Notes: a model not told the origin generated them from the sequence alone. 10,037 nucleotides of DNA from Alphaproteobacteria bacterium (GCA_023140905.1 JAGLKS010000376.1:1-10037); one strand, 5' to 3'; positions 1-7,890 are shown, counted from the stretch's first letter. Numbers and translations are program-made.

Positions 1-3000
1 CTGAGGATGGGCTTCTCGCCTATGACCGGAACGGTGATAGCATAATTAACGATCACGGCGAGCTATTCGGCACAGAAGTCGATGACGGGTTCCTGATGCT
101 CGCGGAGTTTGATACGAACGGCGACAGAATTATAGATGCGAATGATGCAGACTTCTCTAACTTGGTTGTCTGGATTGATGCAAACTCGGACGGTTATTCG
201 CAGGAAGGCGAGATGTTCAGTCTTACCGATTTGGGCATTACTTCTATTAGTCTAAATGCTGCAGAAGTAGATTACGAGATTAACGGCAATCCGGTCAGTT
301 CAGAGTCTACATTTACCATGAACGGTCAGGAGCGCACAATCGTTGATGCGTGGCTTAATTTCGATGATGCTAATTCAATCTATGCGGGTAATTACACTAT
401 GGATGTGCGGGCGTTGTTCTTACCAACACTCAAAGGCTATGGAGACCTGCCCGACCTTTATATTTCCATGAGCATGGATAATGGCGAAGGCGGGTTGCTG
501 GAAATGGTGCAAACGGTTGCTACGTCGGATGCAGAAACATTGTTCTCACCGGAGTTTGATCTGGAAGGCAAGATTACGGAGATATTATATACTTGGGCGG
601 GAGTTACGGACGTTGATCCGGCGAGCCGTGGAGCTTATGTTGATGCGCGGGAAGTGGCGTTCCTTGAGGCTTTGATCGGTCAAGAGATAGAAAATGACAA
701 TTCGCAGATGATTTACGGTCAAGATGCGCAAGCATTCGAAAATGCATTCAATAATGCTTATAATGCGCTGGCAGCGCGGATTCTTGTGCAGACGGTTGCA
801 GCAGAATTATTCACGGAAACGGCAATATATGATCTGGCTACAGATGAATTCGAGGGTACATTCACGCTCGATTTTGCTGCTATTGATACGCTGGTTGACG
901 GGTTTGATCTGATCGGAGACGACCTAGCCGGAGTGTGGAGCAATGTTGCGCGGTTGATTCAGACAACGATAGGGCTGGATAATCTCTCTACAGAGGATTA
1001 CGCCGTACTAAACACAATTATTGAAGAGAGCGATTTTACCGGCGCTCTGACTATAGATTCCGTGTGGGATTCTATCTATGAGAATGGACGACTGTGCTAT
1101 AAAGGCGGTGATGGTGATGATGTTCTGGCCGGTGGTAACGGAAATGACATTTTTACCGGACTTGGCGGTGATGACACGCTTTATGGTAAGGAAGGCGAAG
1201 ATTCTTTACGTGGTAGTGAAGGCAATGACACACTCTATGGCGGGGCGGGAAATGACTATCTGGCCGGTCACGATGATAATGACCATCTTTACGGAGAGTC
1301 GGGAGACGATGTGCTGGAGGGCGGTCATGGCAATGATGTTTATTACTACGGTAGTGGTATAGATACGATCAAAGAAGCTTCGGGCGTGGATACAATTGTT
1401 TTTGCTGAGGGGATTACGGCTACACAAATAATGATTCGTTATTCTGATAATACTCAGTACGATCTCAATATTTATATTGATGGTGTATTAGCGATTACCA
1501 TAGATAACTACTTCTTAGATAGTGGTAAGATGGTCGAGTATTTAAGGTTCTCTGACGGAACACTTGTGGAGTTGAGTGATCTCACGGGGATTACGGAAGG
1601 AACGAGTGGAGACGATACGCTGGTTGGAAATGACGCAGCAAGCTTCCCGGGTGATATGCTAAGAGGCTATGAAGGAAATGATACTCTGGATGGTGGTCTT
1701 GGGAATGATCTTTTAGAGGGGGGCACCGGCGATGATACGTATTTGATTACATCTGGTATGGATGTCGTATCAGACACAGGTGGAACGGATACTATTGTTT
1801 TTGGTGCGGGAATGAATTCTACAGATGTTTCTTATGCTGTTGATGATGACGGAGCATTATGTGTTTCGTTTGGTGAAACGCTTTACGCAACGATTGAAAA
1901 CCAGTTTACTCAAAACGGAAGCATTGAAATCTTGGAATTTGATGATAGCGTTACTATTCAAGCGTCCACGCTGCATTTAGACCAGATCGGAACATCTAAT
2001 TCGGATGCAATTTTTGGCTATCGTTATGGTGCTGATATCAATAATACAATTTATGCAGGCGCAGGGAATGATCGTGTTTATGGGGGTGAAGGTGATGACA
2101 CGATATATGGCGAGGCAGGGAATGATAGTATTTATGCGTCTTCCGGTGACGATATATTAGATGGCGGTCTCGGAGATGACTATTTAGAAGGTTCTTCAGG
2201 CAATGATACTTATGTCATAACAGCCGGAATAGATACGATTTTCGACAACGCCGGTACGGATACGATTGTTTTTGGATCTGCCTATGATCCAGCTACAATG
2301 GTTATTGCCCATTATGACTATATGGGTCGTGATATGGGGGTTTATTTTAATGGCGAACTGGCAGCAGTGATAACTAATTTCTTTAGTTTTTCAAATACTA
2401 TTGAAACGCTGGAGTTTGACGGCGGATCAACATTATCTCTTATCCCATATATCAATATTGAAGGTACTAATGGCGATGATACGCTTAATGGCATAAACGA
2501 TGCATATTTCAAAGATGATTATATTTATGGATATGGAGGAAACGATACGCTTTATGGGGGTGAAGGTGACGACACACTATTGGGCAATAATGGCAGTGAT
2601 ACCCTTGATGGCGGTTCAGGCGTTAATTATCTCTCTGGTGGATCTGGGCATGACACATATATTTATTCAGATGCCGGAGATACTATTGATGATGATGGAT
2701 TATCGAGTGATATAGATGTGATCAGCTTTGGTGCCGGAATTACTGCAGGTGATATCGCTTTTGCGCGGGTTGGCCTCTATGATATGCAGATCGCAGTAAA
2801 TGGCATTGACTCAATACTGGTAAAGAATCAATTCAGAGATACCGGTCAAATCGAAACGCTATCCTTCCATGATAGCACAACTATAAACCTTCTTAATGTG
2901 GCTCAAACTCTGGACGGTACAGAAAATAATGACACGCTCTATGGTACTAGCTTTGGTGCAGGTTCGGATATTCTAAACGGATTAGGTGGAGATGACGTTC

Positions 3001-6000
3001 TTTATGGCTATTCTGGAGATGATATATTAGATGGCGGTCCCGGTTCAGATATTCTTTATGGAGGAACAGGGAATGATGTGTATCTAATTTCGGACAATGG
3101 TGATGTGATACTGGATGAAAATGGTACAGACACTATTATCTTTGATGCATCATACTACAGTATTAACGATCTGGAACTTATACGATCTGGGAACAGCGAT
3201 CTTATAGTTTCATTTAATGGAACATCCGCGCTGACAATTAGTAATCAATTTGACCAAGGTGACAAAATTGAAATTCTTCAATTCAATGATGGTACGTTTG
3301 ATCTGTCCACACAAAGCTATACTGTAACTGGAGATGATAGTAACAATACGCTTTATGGAATTTCCTATGGAGGTAATCCTGATGATACGCTAATAGGTGG
3401 TGCAGGAGACGATTTCTTTTACGGCGGCCTTGGTGATGACGCATATTATGTTGGCACAGGTGTAGAAACGATCTCCGATACCGGTGGTAACGATACGATT
3501 TATCTAGAGGAAACCGGTCTAATATTAGCCGATATGACTTATGAGCGCTCAGATTCATTTGATCTTGATATTTACTTTAGTGGTGTAAAAAAACTGACCC
3601 TGCTTAATCATCTTAATGGTTCTGCAGAGCTGGAAACGCTTGTTTTTGCCGATAGTTCTATAATGGATCTTAGTAGTTTGTCTTACATAATAGAGGGGGA
3701 CGATAGTAACAACATATTATATGGTACAGACAGTATCGGTTCCATAGATGAAATGTATGGTTATGCTGGAAACGATACCCTATATGGCTATGCTGGTGGT
3801 GACACACTTATTGGAGGAACAGGCAACGATATGCTCCGTGGAGGAGACGGCGATGATGCATATGAATGGTCTGTAGGAGATGGTATTGATACAATCCACG
3901 AAGCAGGCGGTGTGGATCAGATAGCTTTGCATGGTGTTAACTTTGAAGACATCCGGTTCGCGAGATGGGGCACTTTTGAGCTTGATATTCATATCGGTGA
4001 TGAATATCTAAGAATTAGAGATCAATTACGTTCTGATTATATGCAGGACTCACAATATGATAATGCGCGTATAGAAAGCATTCTGCTGGATGATGGAACC
4101 GAAATTGATCTATTAAATGGTTTGCATCTCAAAGGAACATCAGAGGGTGACACTATATCAGGTCTAAATTTACAGAACACTGTTTTTGAAGGGCTTGGAG
4201 GCAAAGATTATATATATAGTAAAACAGGAAATGATACGTTTATCTGGTCGCCCGGTGACGGCACTGATTATATAAATGACACGGGAGGAATAGACCAACT
4301 GGTTCTTCATGGTGTGACAGTAGAGGATTTCCGTTTTGTATATGATGATGCTTACAGTGGTCAACATAATTTGGGTATCTATGTTGGTGAAGAGTTTATC
4401 AGGATAAACAACCAATTCCTTTATGATGCTTATCAAGATCCTGCCAATATGACCTATCAGGTTGAGAATATTTTACTGGATGATGGTACAACAATAGATA
4501 TAACTGGTGGCTTAACATTTACAGGAACAGATTTGAACGATACTGTTCGCGGGCTTCATACGGAAAATGATGTCCTATATGGATTAACAGGTAACGATAT
4601 TTTAAAAGGTTATGAAGGGGATGATATCCTGATTGGAGGAACCGGCAACGATACACTCTTCGGAGGAAATGGCGATGATGCATATGAATGGTCTGTCGGT
4701 GATGGTATTGATACAATCCGTGAAACAGGAGGTATGGATCAGATAGCTTTGCATGGTGTTGATTTTGAAAACATTAGGTTCGCGAGATGTGGCAGTTTTG
4801 ATTTTGATATCCATATCGGTGATGAATATTTAAGAATTAGAGATCAGCTGAAATCTGATCATATGCAGGACTCACAATACGATAATTTACAGGTAGAAAA
4901 CATCTTGTTGGATGACGGAACTGTGATTGATTTATTAAATGGTTTGCATCTCAAAGGGACCTCAGAGGGTGAAACTATATCAGGTCTTAGAACGCAAGAT
5001 ACGGTTTTTGAAGGGCTTGGAGGCGATGATACTCTGATAGGAAAAAACCAAAATGATACGTTTATCTGGTCGCCTGGTGATGGTAATGACATAATTACTG
5101 ATGCTGGTGGCTGGGATCAACTGGTTCTCCATAGCGTAACACTAGAAGATATTCAATTCTCAGTTAGTGGTGAGAGTCTGGACATTTATGCGGGAGAAGA
5201 ATACATTCGGCTTGGTTATCAATTCCACTATGAAACAGGGCGTCATTTTGAGAGTATACTCCTTGATGATGGGTATGTTATTGACTTGCAAGAAGGCATT
5301 AAATTTGTTGGTACTTCAGGGGTGGATACGATATCAGCACTTAGCCAGCAAGGCACTATTCTCGAAGGGTTTGATGGCAATGATACCCTGAACGGGAATG
5401 TCGGAGACGATACTTTTATATGGAGCGTGGGGGATGGGAATGACTCGATCTACGAGGCTGGTGGAACGGATCAACTGGTTCTTCATGGTGTGCTGGAAAG
5501 TGATATTCGCTTTGTAAGAAATGGTGACGATCTGGAGACATACATCGGAGGCGGTCACATCACCATTGATAACCATTTTGGTGCTACCGCAGACCAGGTT
5601 GAAAGTGTCTTGTTGGATAATGGACAAACGATTGATCTGACCTCTGGTCTAGTATTTACGGGAACATCAGCCGGGGAAGTTATAAATGCATCAGCGATGG
5701 AAGATGTTCTCTATGGTCTTGCCGGGGATGACACTCTATACGGCCTTGATGGCGCTGATACGTTAGTTGGAGGTGATGGTCATGATCAAATGTATGGTGG
5801 TTCTGAAGCTGATACATTTGTATTTGAAGCCGACAGTGCCTTTAATGATATAGATGTTATTGCTGATTTCAGCCTCGTAGATGGTGATGCTATTGATGTT
5901 ACAAGTGTTCTGGCAGGGACTTATGATACTGCGAGCGATAATATTACGGACTTCGTTCAGATCGTGGATAATGGATCAGACAGCGTTTTGATGATTGATC

Positions 6001-7667
6001 AGGATGGGGGCGCAGATAATTTTATCACTATAGCAACTTTGACCAATGTTACCGGTCTTACGGATGAGCAAAGCCTGTTTGCCAATGGTAGCTTACTTCT
6101 TAATGCTGCACCGATTGCGCAGGATGATGCTTTTACCGGCGATAAAGATACAATTATCATCGGTAATGTGCTGGAGGATAACGGTAATGGTGCAGACAGT
6201 GATGCGGATGGAGAAATTCCAAGCGTGGTAACAGTCGGTGTATATATTACAGAACATGGTACGATCACGATTGCTGTAGATGGGGAATTTTCCTACACAC
6301 CTGACGCAGGTTTTATAGGTACAGATTTCTATACCTACGCAATAGAAGACGGATACGGTACTTCTGATACTGCAACTATATCCATAACGGTTGTTGATCC
6401 AAATAATGCTCCTATAGCTCAAGATGATATCTTTAACGGCAATCAGGATATTGATGTTACCGGTAATGTGCTTGATGACAATGGGAACGGTGTTGATAGA
6501 GATTTGGATAACGATGGTTTATTTGTTGTTTCCGGCACTTATGCAACAGATCATGGAATAATCACAATCACAAATGATGGTGCCTTCACCTACACACCTG
6601 AAGAGGGTTATGTAGGTACAGACAGCTATACCTACACACTTTGGGACCCAAGTGGTGCAACAAGCACAGCAACAATTTCTCTAACAATTTTAGCTTCCAA
6701 TACAGATCCTATTGCTCAAGACGACATATTCATTGGCGAGCAAGATACTGTTATTATTGGCAATGTTCTCGTTGATAATGGTAATGGCGCGGATAGTGAT
6801 CCAGATGGTGATACACTAAGTGTTGTGGCTGGTACGTATGTAACAAATCATGGCTCAGTGATTATTACTGAAGATGGAGCTTTTACCTATACGCCTGAAG
6901 ATGGATATTTTGGTGATGACAGTTTTATTTATACTGTGACAGATGGAACAGATACAGACACAGCTACCGTAACATTAACATTGGAGAGTGCATCTAATTA
7001 TATTTACGGAACACAAAACGATGACCGTCTTTACGGTAGTGAAAGTGCCGACATTATCTATGGTGAAGACGGAATAGACCGTCTTTATGGGCATGATGGC
7101 GATGATATTCTTTTTGGCGGAAATGATAACGATTATCTTTATGGCCAGAATGATAATGATACACTTTACGGTGATAGTGGCTCGGATAAATTATATGGTT
7201 CTTCTGGTGATGATTGCCTGTATGGCGGAGAAGGAGATGATTATTTAATTGGTGGGACCGGAAATGATCTAATGAGTGGCGGGATCGGAAATGACATATT
7301 TATTGATTTTTCAGGAGAAAATACTTTTATTTTAGGTGAAGGGTCTGACACAGTTTATAGCTCAGGATCTAGCAATACATTCATATATAATAGTGCAGAT
7401 GGTTTTGTTGATACAATTTACGGATTTTCTACAGGAAGCGATGGAGATACGCTGGATTTATCAGATATTTTAACCGGCTATGATCCTTTAACAGATGACA
7501 TATCAGAGTTTGTTCAGGCAACCCGCAGTGGTTGGATTAATACAATGATTTCAGTTGATGTTGATGGTGGCGGAGATAATTTTGTCGAAATCGCAAAACT
7601 CGCCTTTGTCATGGGTGTTGATAGCGCTGAGTCTCTTGAAGAAACAGGAAACTTGATCGCGGTGTAA
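1..7667 (+). CDS. Giant RTX calcium-binding protein, type I secreted (5'-partial)
   Basis: The frame is open from the left edge (first full codon at nt 3) to the TAA at 7665-7667. The first in-frame ATG, at 96, lies inside a conserved calcium-loop region with no good ribosome site, so the true start is upstream. Order of parts: EF-hand-like loops (nt 24-215), a helical RTX-associated segment (about 423-1050), RTX nonapeptide/beta-segment beads (1104-5660), an RTX block plus a first secretion-like domain (5661-6101), three Ig/cadherin-like repeats (6102-6989), a final RTX block (7008-7304) and a terminal secretion domain (7305-7664). RTX repeats (GGxGxDxLx) are known to fold into calcium-bound parallel beta-rolls once outside the cell, and the C-terminal domain directs ABC-transporter (T1SS) export. 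The protein is strongly Asp/Gly-rich and nearly cysteine-free. No enzymatic domain is visible in the window, so adhesin, surface-layer or toxin roles cannot be separated. T1SS genes are not in view. Family assignment is confident; exact function is unknown. Confidence 0.95.
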   Translation, partial: EDGLLAYDRNGDSIINDHGELFGTEVDDGFLMLAEFDTNGDRIIDANDADFSNLVVWIDANSDGYSQEGEMFSLTDLGITSISLNAAEVDYEINGNPVSSESTFTMNGQERTIVDAWLNFDDANSIYAGNYTMDVRALFLPTLKGYGDLPDLYISMSMDNGEGGLLEMVQTVATSDAETLFSPEFDLEGKITEILYTWAGVTDVDPASRGAYVDAREVAFLEALIGQEIENDNSQMIYGQDAQAFENAFNNAYNALAARILVQTVAAELFTETAIYDLATDEFEGTFTLDFAAIDTLVDGFDLIGDDLAGVWSNVARLIQTTIGLDNLSTEDYAVLNTIIEESDFTGALTIDSVWDSIYENGRLCYKGGDGDDVLAGGNGNDIFTGLGGDDTLYGKEGEDSLRGSEGNDTLYGGAGNDYLAGHDDNDHLYGESGDDVLEGGHGNDVYYYGSGIDTIKEASGVDTIVFAEGITATQIMIRYSDNTQYDLNIYIDGVLAITIDNYFLDSGKMVEYLRFSDGTLVELSDLTGITEGTSGDDTLVGNDAASFPGDMLRGYEGNDTLDGGLGNDLLEGGTGDDTYLITSGMDVVSDTGGTDTIVFGAGMNSTDVSYAVDDDGALCVSFGETLYATIENQFTQNGSIEILEFDDSVTIQASTLHLDQIGTSNSDAIFGYRYGADINNTIYAGAGNDRVYGGEGDDTIYGEAGNDSIYASSGDDILDGGLGDDYLEGSSGNDTYVITAGIDTIFDNAGTDTIVFGSAYDPATMVIAHYDYMGRDMGVYFNGELAAVITNFFSFSNTIETLEFDGGSTLSLIPYINIEGTNGDDTLNGINDAYFKDDYIYGYGGNDTLYGGEGDDTLLGNNGSDTLDGGSGVNYLSGGSGHDTYIYSDAGDTIDDDGLSSDIDVISFGAGITAGDIAFARVGLYDMQIAVNGIDSILVKNQFRDTGQIETLSFHDSTTINLLNVAQTLDGTENNDTLYGTSFGAGSDILNGLGGDDVLYGYSGDDILDGGPGSDILYGGTGNDVYLISDNGDVILDENGTDTIIFDASYYSINDLELIRSGNSDLIVSFNGTSALTISNQFDQGDKIEILQFNDGTFDLSTQSYTVTGDDSNNTLYGISYGGNPDDTLIGGAGDDFFYGGLGDDAYYVGTGVETISDTGGNDTIYLEETGLILADMTYERSDSFDLDIYFSGVKKLTLLNHLNGSAELETLVFADSSIMDLSSLSYIIEGDDSNNILYGTDSIGSIDEMYGYAGNDTLYGYAGGDTLIGGTGNDMLRGGDGDDAYEWSVGDGIDTIHEAGGVDQIALHGVNFEDIRFARWGTFELDIHIGDEYLRIRDQLRSDYMQDSQYDNARIESILLDDGTEIDLLNGLHLKGTSEGDTISGLNLQNTVFEGLGGKDYIYSKTGNDTFIWSPGDGTDYINDTGGIDQLVLHGVTVEDFRFVYDDAYSGQHNLGIYVGEEFIRINNQFLYDAYQDPANMTYQVENILLDDGTTIDITGGLTFTGTDLNDTVRGLHTENDVLYGLTGNDILKGYEGDDILIGGTGNDTLFGGNGDDAYEWSVGDGIDTIRETGGMDQIALHGVDFENIRFARCGSFDFDIHIGDEYLRIRDQLKSDHMQDSQYDNLQVENILLDDGTVIDLLNGLHLKGTSEGETISGLRTQDTVFEGLGGDDTLIGKNQNDTFIWSPGDGNDIITDAGGWDQLVLHSVTLEDIQFSVSGESLDIYAGEEYIRLGYQFHYETGRHFESILLDDGYVIDLQEGIKFVGTSGVDTISALSQQGTILEGFDGNDTLNGNVGDDTFIWSVGDGNDSIYEAGGTDQLVLHGVLESDIRFVRNGDDLETYIGGGHITIDNHFGATADQVESVLLDNGQTIDLTSGLVFTGTSAGEVINASAMEDVLYGLAGDDTLYGLDGADTLVGGDGHDQMYGGSEADTFVFEADSAFNDIDVIADFSLVDGDAIDVTSVLAGTYDTASDNITDFVQIVDNGSDSVLMIDQDGGADNFITIATLTNVTGLTDEQSLFANGSLLLNAAPIAQDDAFTGDKDTIIIGNVLEDNGNGADSDADGEIPSVVTVGVYITEHGTITIAVDGEFSYTPDAGFIGTDFYTYAIEDGYGTSDTATISITVVDPNNAPIAQDDIFNGNQDIDVTGNVLDDNGNGVDRDLDNDGLFVVSGTYATDHGIITITNDGAFTYTPEEGYVGTDSYTYTLWDPSGATSTATISLTILASNTDPIAQDDIFIGEQDTVIIGNVLVDNGNGADSDPDGDTLSVVAGTYVTNHGSVIITEDGAFTYTPEDGYFGDDSFIYTVTDGTDTDTATVTLTLESASNYIYGTQNDDRLYGSESADIIYGEDGIDRLYGHDGDDILFGGNDNDYLYGQNDNDTLYGDSGSDKLYGSSGDDCLYGGEGDDYLIGGTGNDLMSGGIGNDIFIDFSGENTFILGEGSDTVYSSGSSNTFIYNSADGFVDTIYGFSTGSDGDTLDLSDILTGYDPLTDDISEFVQATRSGWINTMISVDVDGGGDNFVEIAKLAFVMGVDSAESLEETGNLIAV
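24..215 (+). other. EF-hand/dockerin-like calcium loops in the RTX protein
   Basis: Three Asp-rich loops follow each other: DRNGDSIINDHGE from nt 24, DTNGDRIIDANDAD from nt 111 and DANSDGYSQEGE from nt 177. Each has acidic or Asn residues at positions 1, 3 and 5. The surrounding text (GELFGT, GFLMLAEFD, LVVWIDANSDG, FSLTDLGITSISL) is typical of the segment found upstream of nonapeptide arrays in large RTX proteins. I infer calcium binding from the side-chain spacing. The first loop lies before the first ATG, which supports a start outside the window. Confidence 0.75.
423..1050 (+). other. Helical RTX-associated conserved segment
   Basis: This part of the giant protein has no RTX repeats and reads as largely alpha-helical. 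Recognisable marks are LPTLKGYGDLPDL near its start, then a run containing WAGVTDVDPASRG and YVDAREVAFLEALIGQEIE. From memory this pattern recurs between the calcium loops and the first RTX block in many large haemolysin-type calcium-binding proteins. I know no assigned activity for it and see no catalytic motif. It is followed directly by the first nonapeptide block at 1104. Confidence 0.55.
1104..1361 (+). repeat. First RTX nonapeptide block (about nine repeats)
   Basis: About nine consecutive nonapeptides can be read, beginning GGDGDDVLA, GGNGNDIFT, GLGGDDTLY and ending GGHGNDVYY. Most keep the Gly-x-Gly-x-Asp core that binds calcium in beta-rolls. The block is followed by a beta-rich segment (IDTIKEASGVDTIVF, then DLNIYIDGVLAITIDNYF and VEYLRFSDGTLVEL) matching the haemolysin-type calcium-binding related (HCBP_related) pattern. 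This pair is the prototype of the bead that recurs downstream. Confidence 0.9.
3813..4330 (+). repeat. Direct repeat, copy 1 of the 822-bp tandem unit
   Basis: This stretch matches 4635-5152 at a constant offset of 822 bp with no frame shift. Shared nucleotide runs include CGATGATGCATATGAATGGT and ATAGCTTTGCATGGTGTT. The encoded shared protein includes GDDAYEWSVGDGIDTI, DQIALHGV, IHIGDEYLRIRDQL, MQDSQYDN and LLNGLHLKGTSEG. The unit spans two beads, so the duplication copied a bead pair. It is clearly younger than the other bead duplications. Confidence 0.88.
4635..5152 (+). repeat. Direct repeat, copy 2 of the 822-bp tandem unit
   Basis: Second copy of the two-bead unit, offset 822 bp from 3813-4330. 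It differs by scattered substitutions, for example FARW to FARC and RSDY to KSDH, and is in the same frame. Similarity fades after about 5152, where the second bead of each pair diverges and copy 2 is shorter. Confidence 0.88.
5661..6101 (+). other. RTX block plus internal T1SS C-terminal-like domain
   Basis: Four to five nonapeptides (GLAGDDTLY, GLDGADTLV, GGDGHDQMY, GGSEADTFV) lead into DVIADFSLVDGDAIDVTSVL, then SDNITDFVQI, VLMIDQDGGADNFITIATL and GSLLLN. This is the layout of the C-terminal type I secretion target domain of the VCA0849-like subclass, normally found at the very end of a protein. Here the reading frame continues for about 520 residues beyond it. It aligns well with the true C-terminus at 7377-7664. 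Confidence 0.8.
6102..6989 (+). repeat. Three tandem bacterial Ig/cadherin-like repeats
   Basis: Three units of 97-101 residues start at about nt 6102, 6405 and 6699. Each opens with N-x-x-PIAQDD, followed by GNVL-DNGNG-D-D-D, a central HG-I-I-DG-F-YTP strand region, G-D-Y-Y and a closing TATI-LT strand. This is the pattern of Cadherin-like/Big_9-type repeats common in long exported bacterial adhesins. The Asp-rich DNGNGxDxDxD stretch probably binds calcium between domains. There are no RTX nonapeptides inside this section. An extracellular stalk or adhesive role is inferred from family behaviour. Confidence 0.85.
7008..7304 (+). repeat. Terminal RTX nonapeptide block (eleven repeats)
   Basis: Eleven nonapeptides run without a break for exactly 297 nt, from GTQNDDRLY through GHDGDDILF, GGEGDDYLI and GGTGNDLMS to GGIGNDIFI. 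This is the longest uninterrupted array in the window. It directly precedes the secretion domain, as expected for the beta-roll that drives calcium-dependent folding after export. One repeat carries a cysteine (GSSGDDCLY), which is unusual in such arrays. Confidence 0.92.
7305..7664 (+). other. C-terminal type I secretion target domain
   Basis: The last 120 residues contain TFIYNSADGFVDTIYGF, DGDTLDLSDIL, DDISEFVQA, ISVDVDGGGDNFVEIAKL and finish on ETGNLIAV. Known T1SS C-terminal domains place a D-x-I-x-x-F strand, a GD-LDLSD-L motif and a short hydrophobic C-terminal tail in this order. The domain is intact up to the TAA, so the protein is probably export-competent if a cognate ABC transporter, adaptor and outer-membrane channel exist elsewhere. 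Confidence 0.85.
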
Positions 7668-7829
7668 AGCTCTTCAGGAATTTTGTTCACTTGCCTTTTA
7701 TAACTGAGATTGTCAAACACCATTAATTATAAAACCCTCTGCAAAAGTTAGTAAAGTTTTGACAGCGTCACTTTTTATATTTTTAGCGTTATTTTTGAAA
7801 AGGTTAATGTTTGCGACACTACCAATAAT
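7668..7829 (+). other. AT-rich intergenic region after the RTX gene
   Basis: No open frame, RNA gene or convincing intrinsic terminator is visible. A TTGACA hexamer at 7759-7764 is a perfect -35 match but has no good -10 at 16-18 bp. A weak AT-only inverted repeat (TTTTATAA at 7696-7703, TTATAAAA at 7727-7734, loop 23) is not followed by a proper U-run. Confidence 0.5.
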
Positions 7830-7862
7830 AACATATTTACGGTTAATTGCCGTAAATATGTT
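7830..7862 (+). promoter_or_regulatory. 13-bp perfect palindrome, likely antitoxin operator 1
   Basis: Left arm AACATATTTACGG (7830-7842), 7-nt spacer, right arm CCGTAAATATGTT (7850-7862). The inner part TACGG-N7-CCGTA is repeated exactly in the second site, centred 32 bp downstream. The right arm touches the -35 hexamer. Ribbon-helix-helix antitoxins typically bind paired palindromes in their own promoter, so this is probably the high-affinity operator of the DUF1778/GNAT operon. Confidence 0.75.
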
Positions 7863-7890
7863 TGACTTTTACGGGTTTTTACCGTATTCT
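7862..7890 (+). promoter_or_regulatory. Sigma70-like promoter of the TA operon
   Basis: TTGACT (7862-7867) matches the -35 consensus at five of six positions. After a 17-bp spacer, TATTCT (7885-7890) matches the -10 at four of six. Transcription would start near 7897, leaving a leader of about 29 nt. Both palindromes overlap or abut these elements, so autoregulation is likely. Confidence 0.7.
7870..7886 (+). promoter_or_regulatory. Second TACGG-N7-CCGTA palindrome, likely operator 2
   Basis: TACGG at 7870-7874 and CCGTA at 7882-7886 with a 7-nt spacer copy the core of the upstream palindrome. The site lies almost wholly in the -35/-10 spacer, so occupancy would block RNA polymerase. The 32-bp centre-to-centre spacing (about three helical turns) puts both sites on one face of the DNA. 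Confidence 0.7.

Larger units (their letters stand above)
1599..5660 (+). repeat. Ten further RTX + HCBP-related beads in tandem
   Basis: A module of about 117-158 residues recurs with starts at about nt 1599, 1989, 2463, 2916, 3330, 3696, 4134, 4524, 4956 and 5310. Each begins with a GTxxxDTLxG-like or GDDSNN-like motif and has one to several nonapeptides. A DTI-GG-DxIxF strand pair follows, then a beta segment with the pattern DLxIxxxxxxLxIxNQF, and each closes on IExLxFDDGTxIDL. Early beads hold several good nonapeptides. Those from 4134 on mostly keep only one or two and use FIWSxGDG followed by DQLVLHGV instead. Divergence between beads means separate ages of duplication. The beta segments probably form spacers between short calcium-rolls, giving a long extracellular rod (inference). 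Confidence 0.85.

Noticed and set aside
1078..1362. 94-codon + strand open frame within the first RTX block
   Set aside because: It is a +1-type shadow of the repetitive GGxGxD coding sequence, rich in Met/Thr/Ile from shifted GAT-GAT codons, with no ribosome site or family resemblance.
5999..6422. Overlapping minus-strand open frames opposite the first Ig-like repeat
   Set aside because: These are shadows of a well-conserved sense-strand domain and show no start signals.
96..7667. Taking the ATG at 96 as the start of the RTX protein
   Set aside because: The frame is open to the left edge, conserved calcium-loop sequence precedes the ATG, and no Shine-Dalgarno is present before it.
7696..7734. 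Possible intrinsic terminator after the RTX gene
   Set aside because: The only stem is 8 bp of pure AT with a 23-nt loop and no downstream U-run, too weak to call.
7759..7793. Second upstream promoter with perfect TTGACA
   Set aside because: No acceptable -10 lies at 16-18 bp; the AT-rich TATATT is only 11 bp away. The promoter at 7862-7890 is better placed and overlaps the palindromes.
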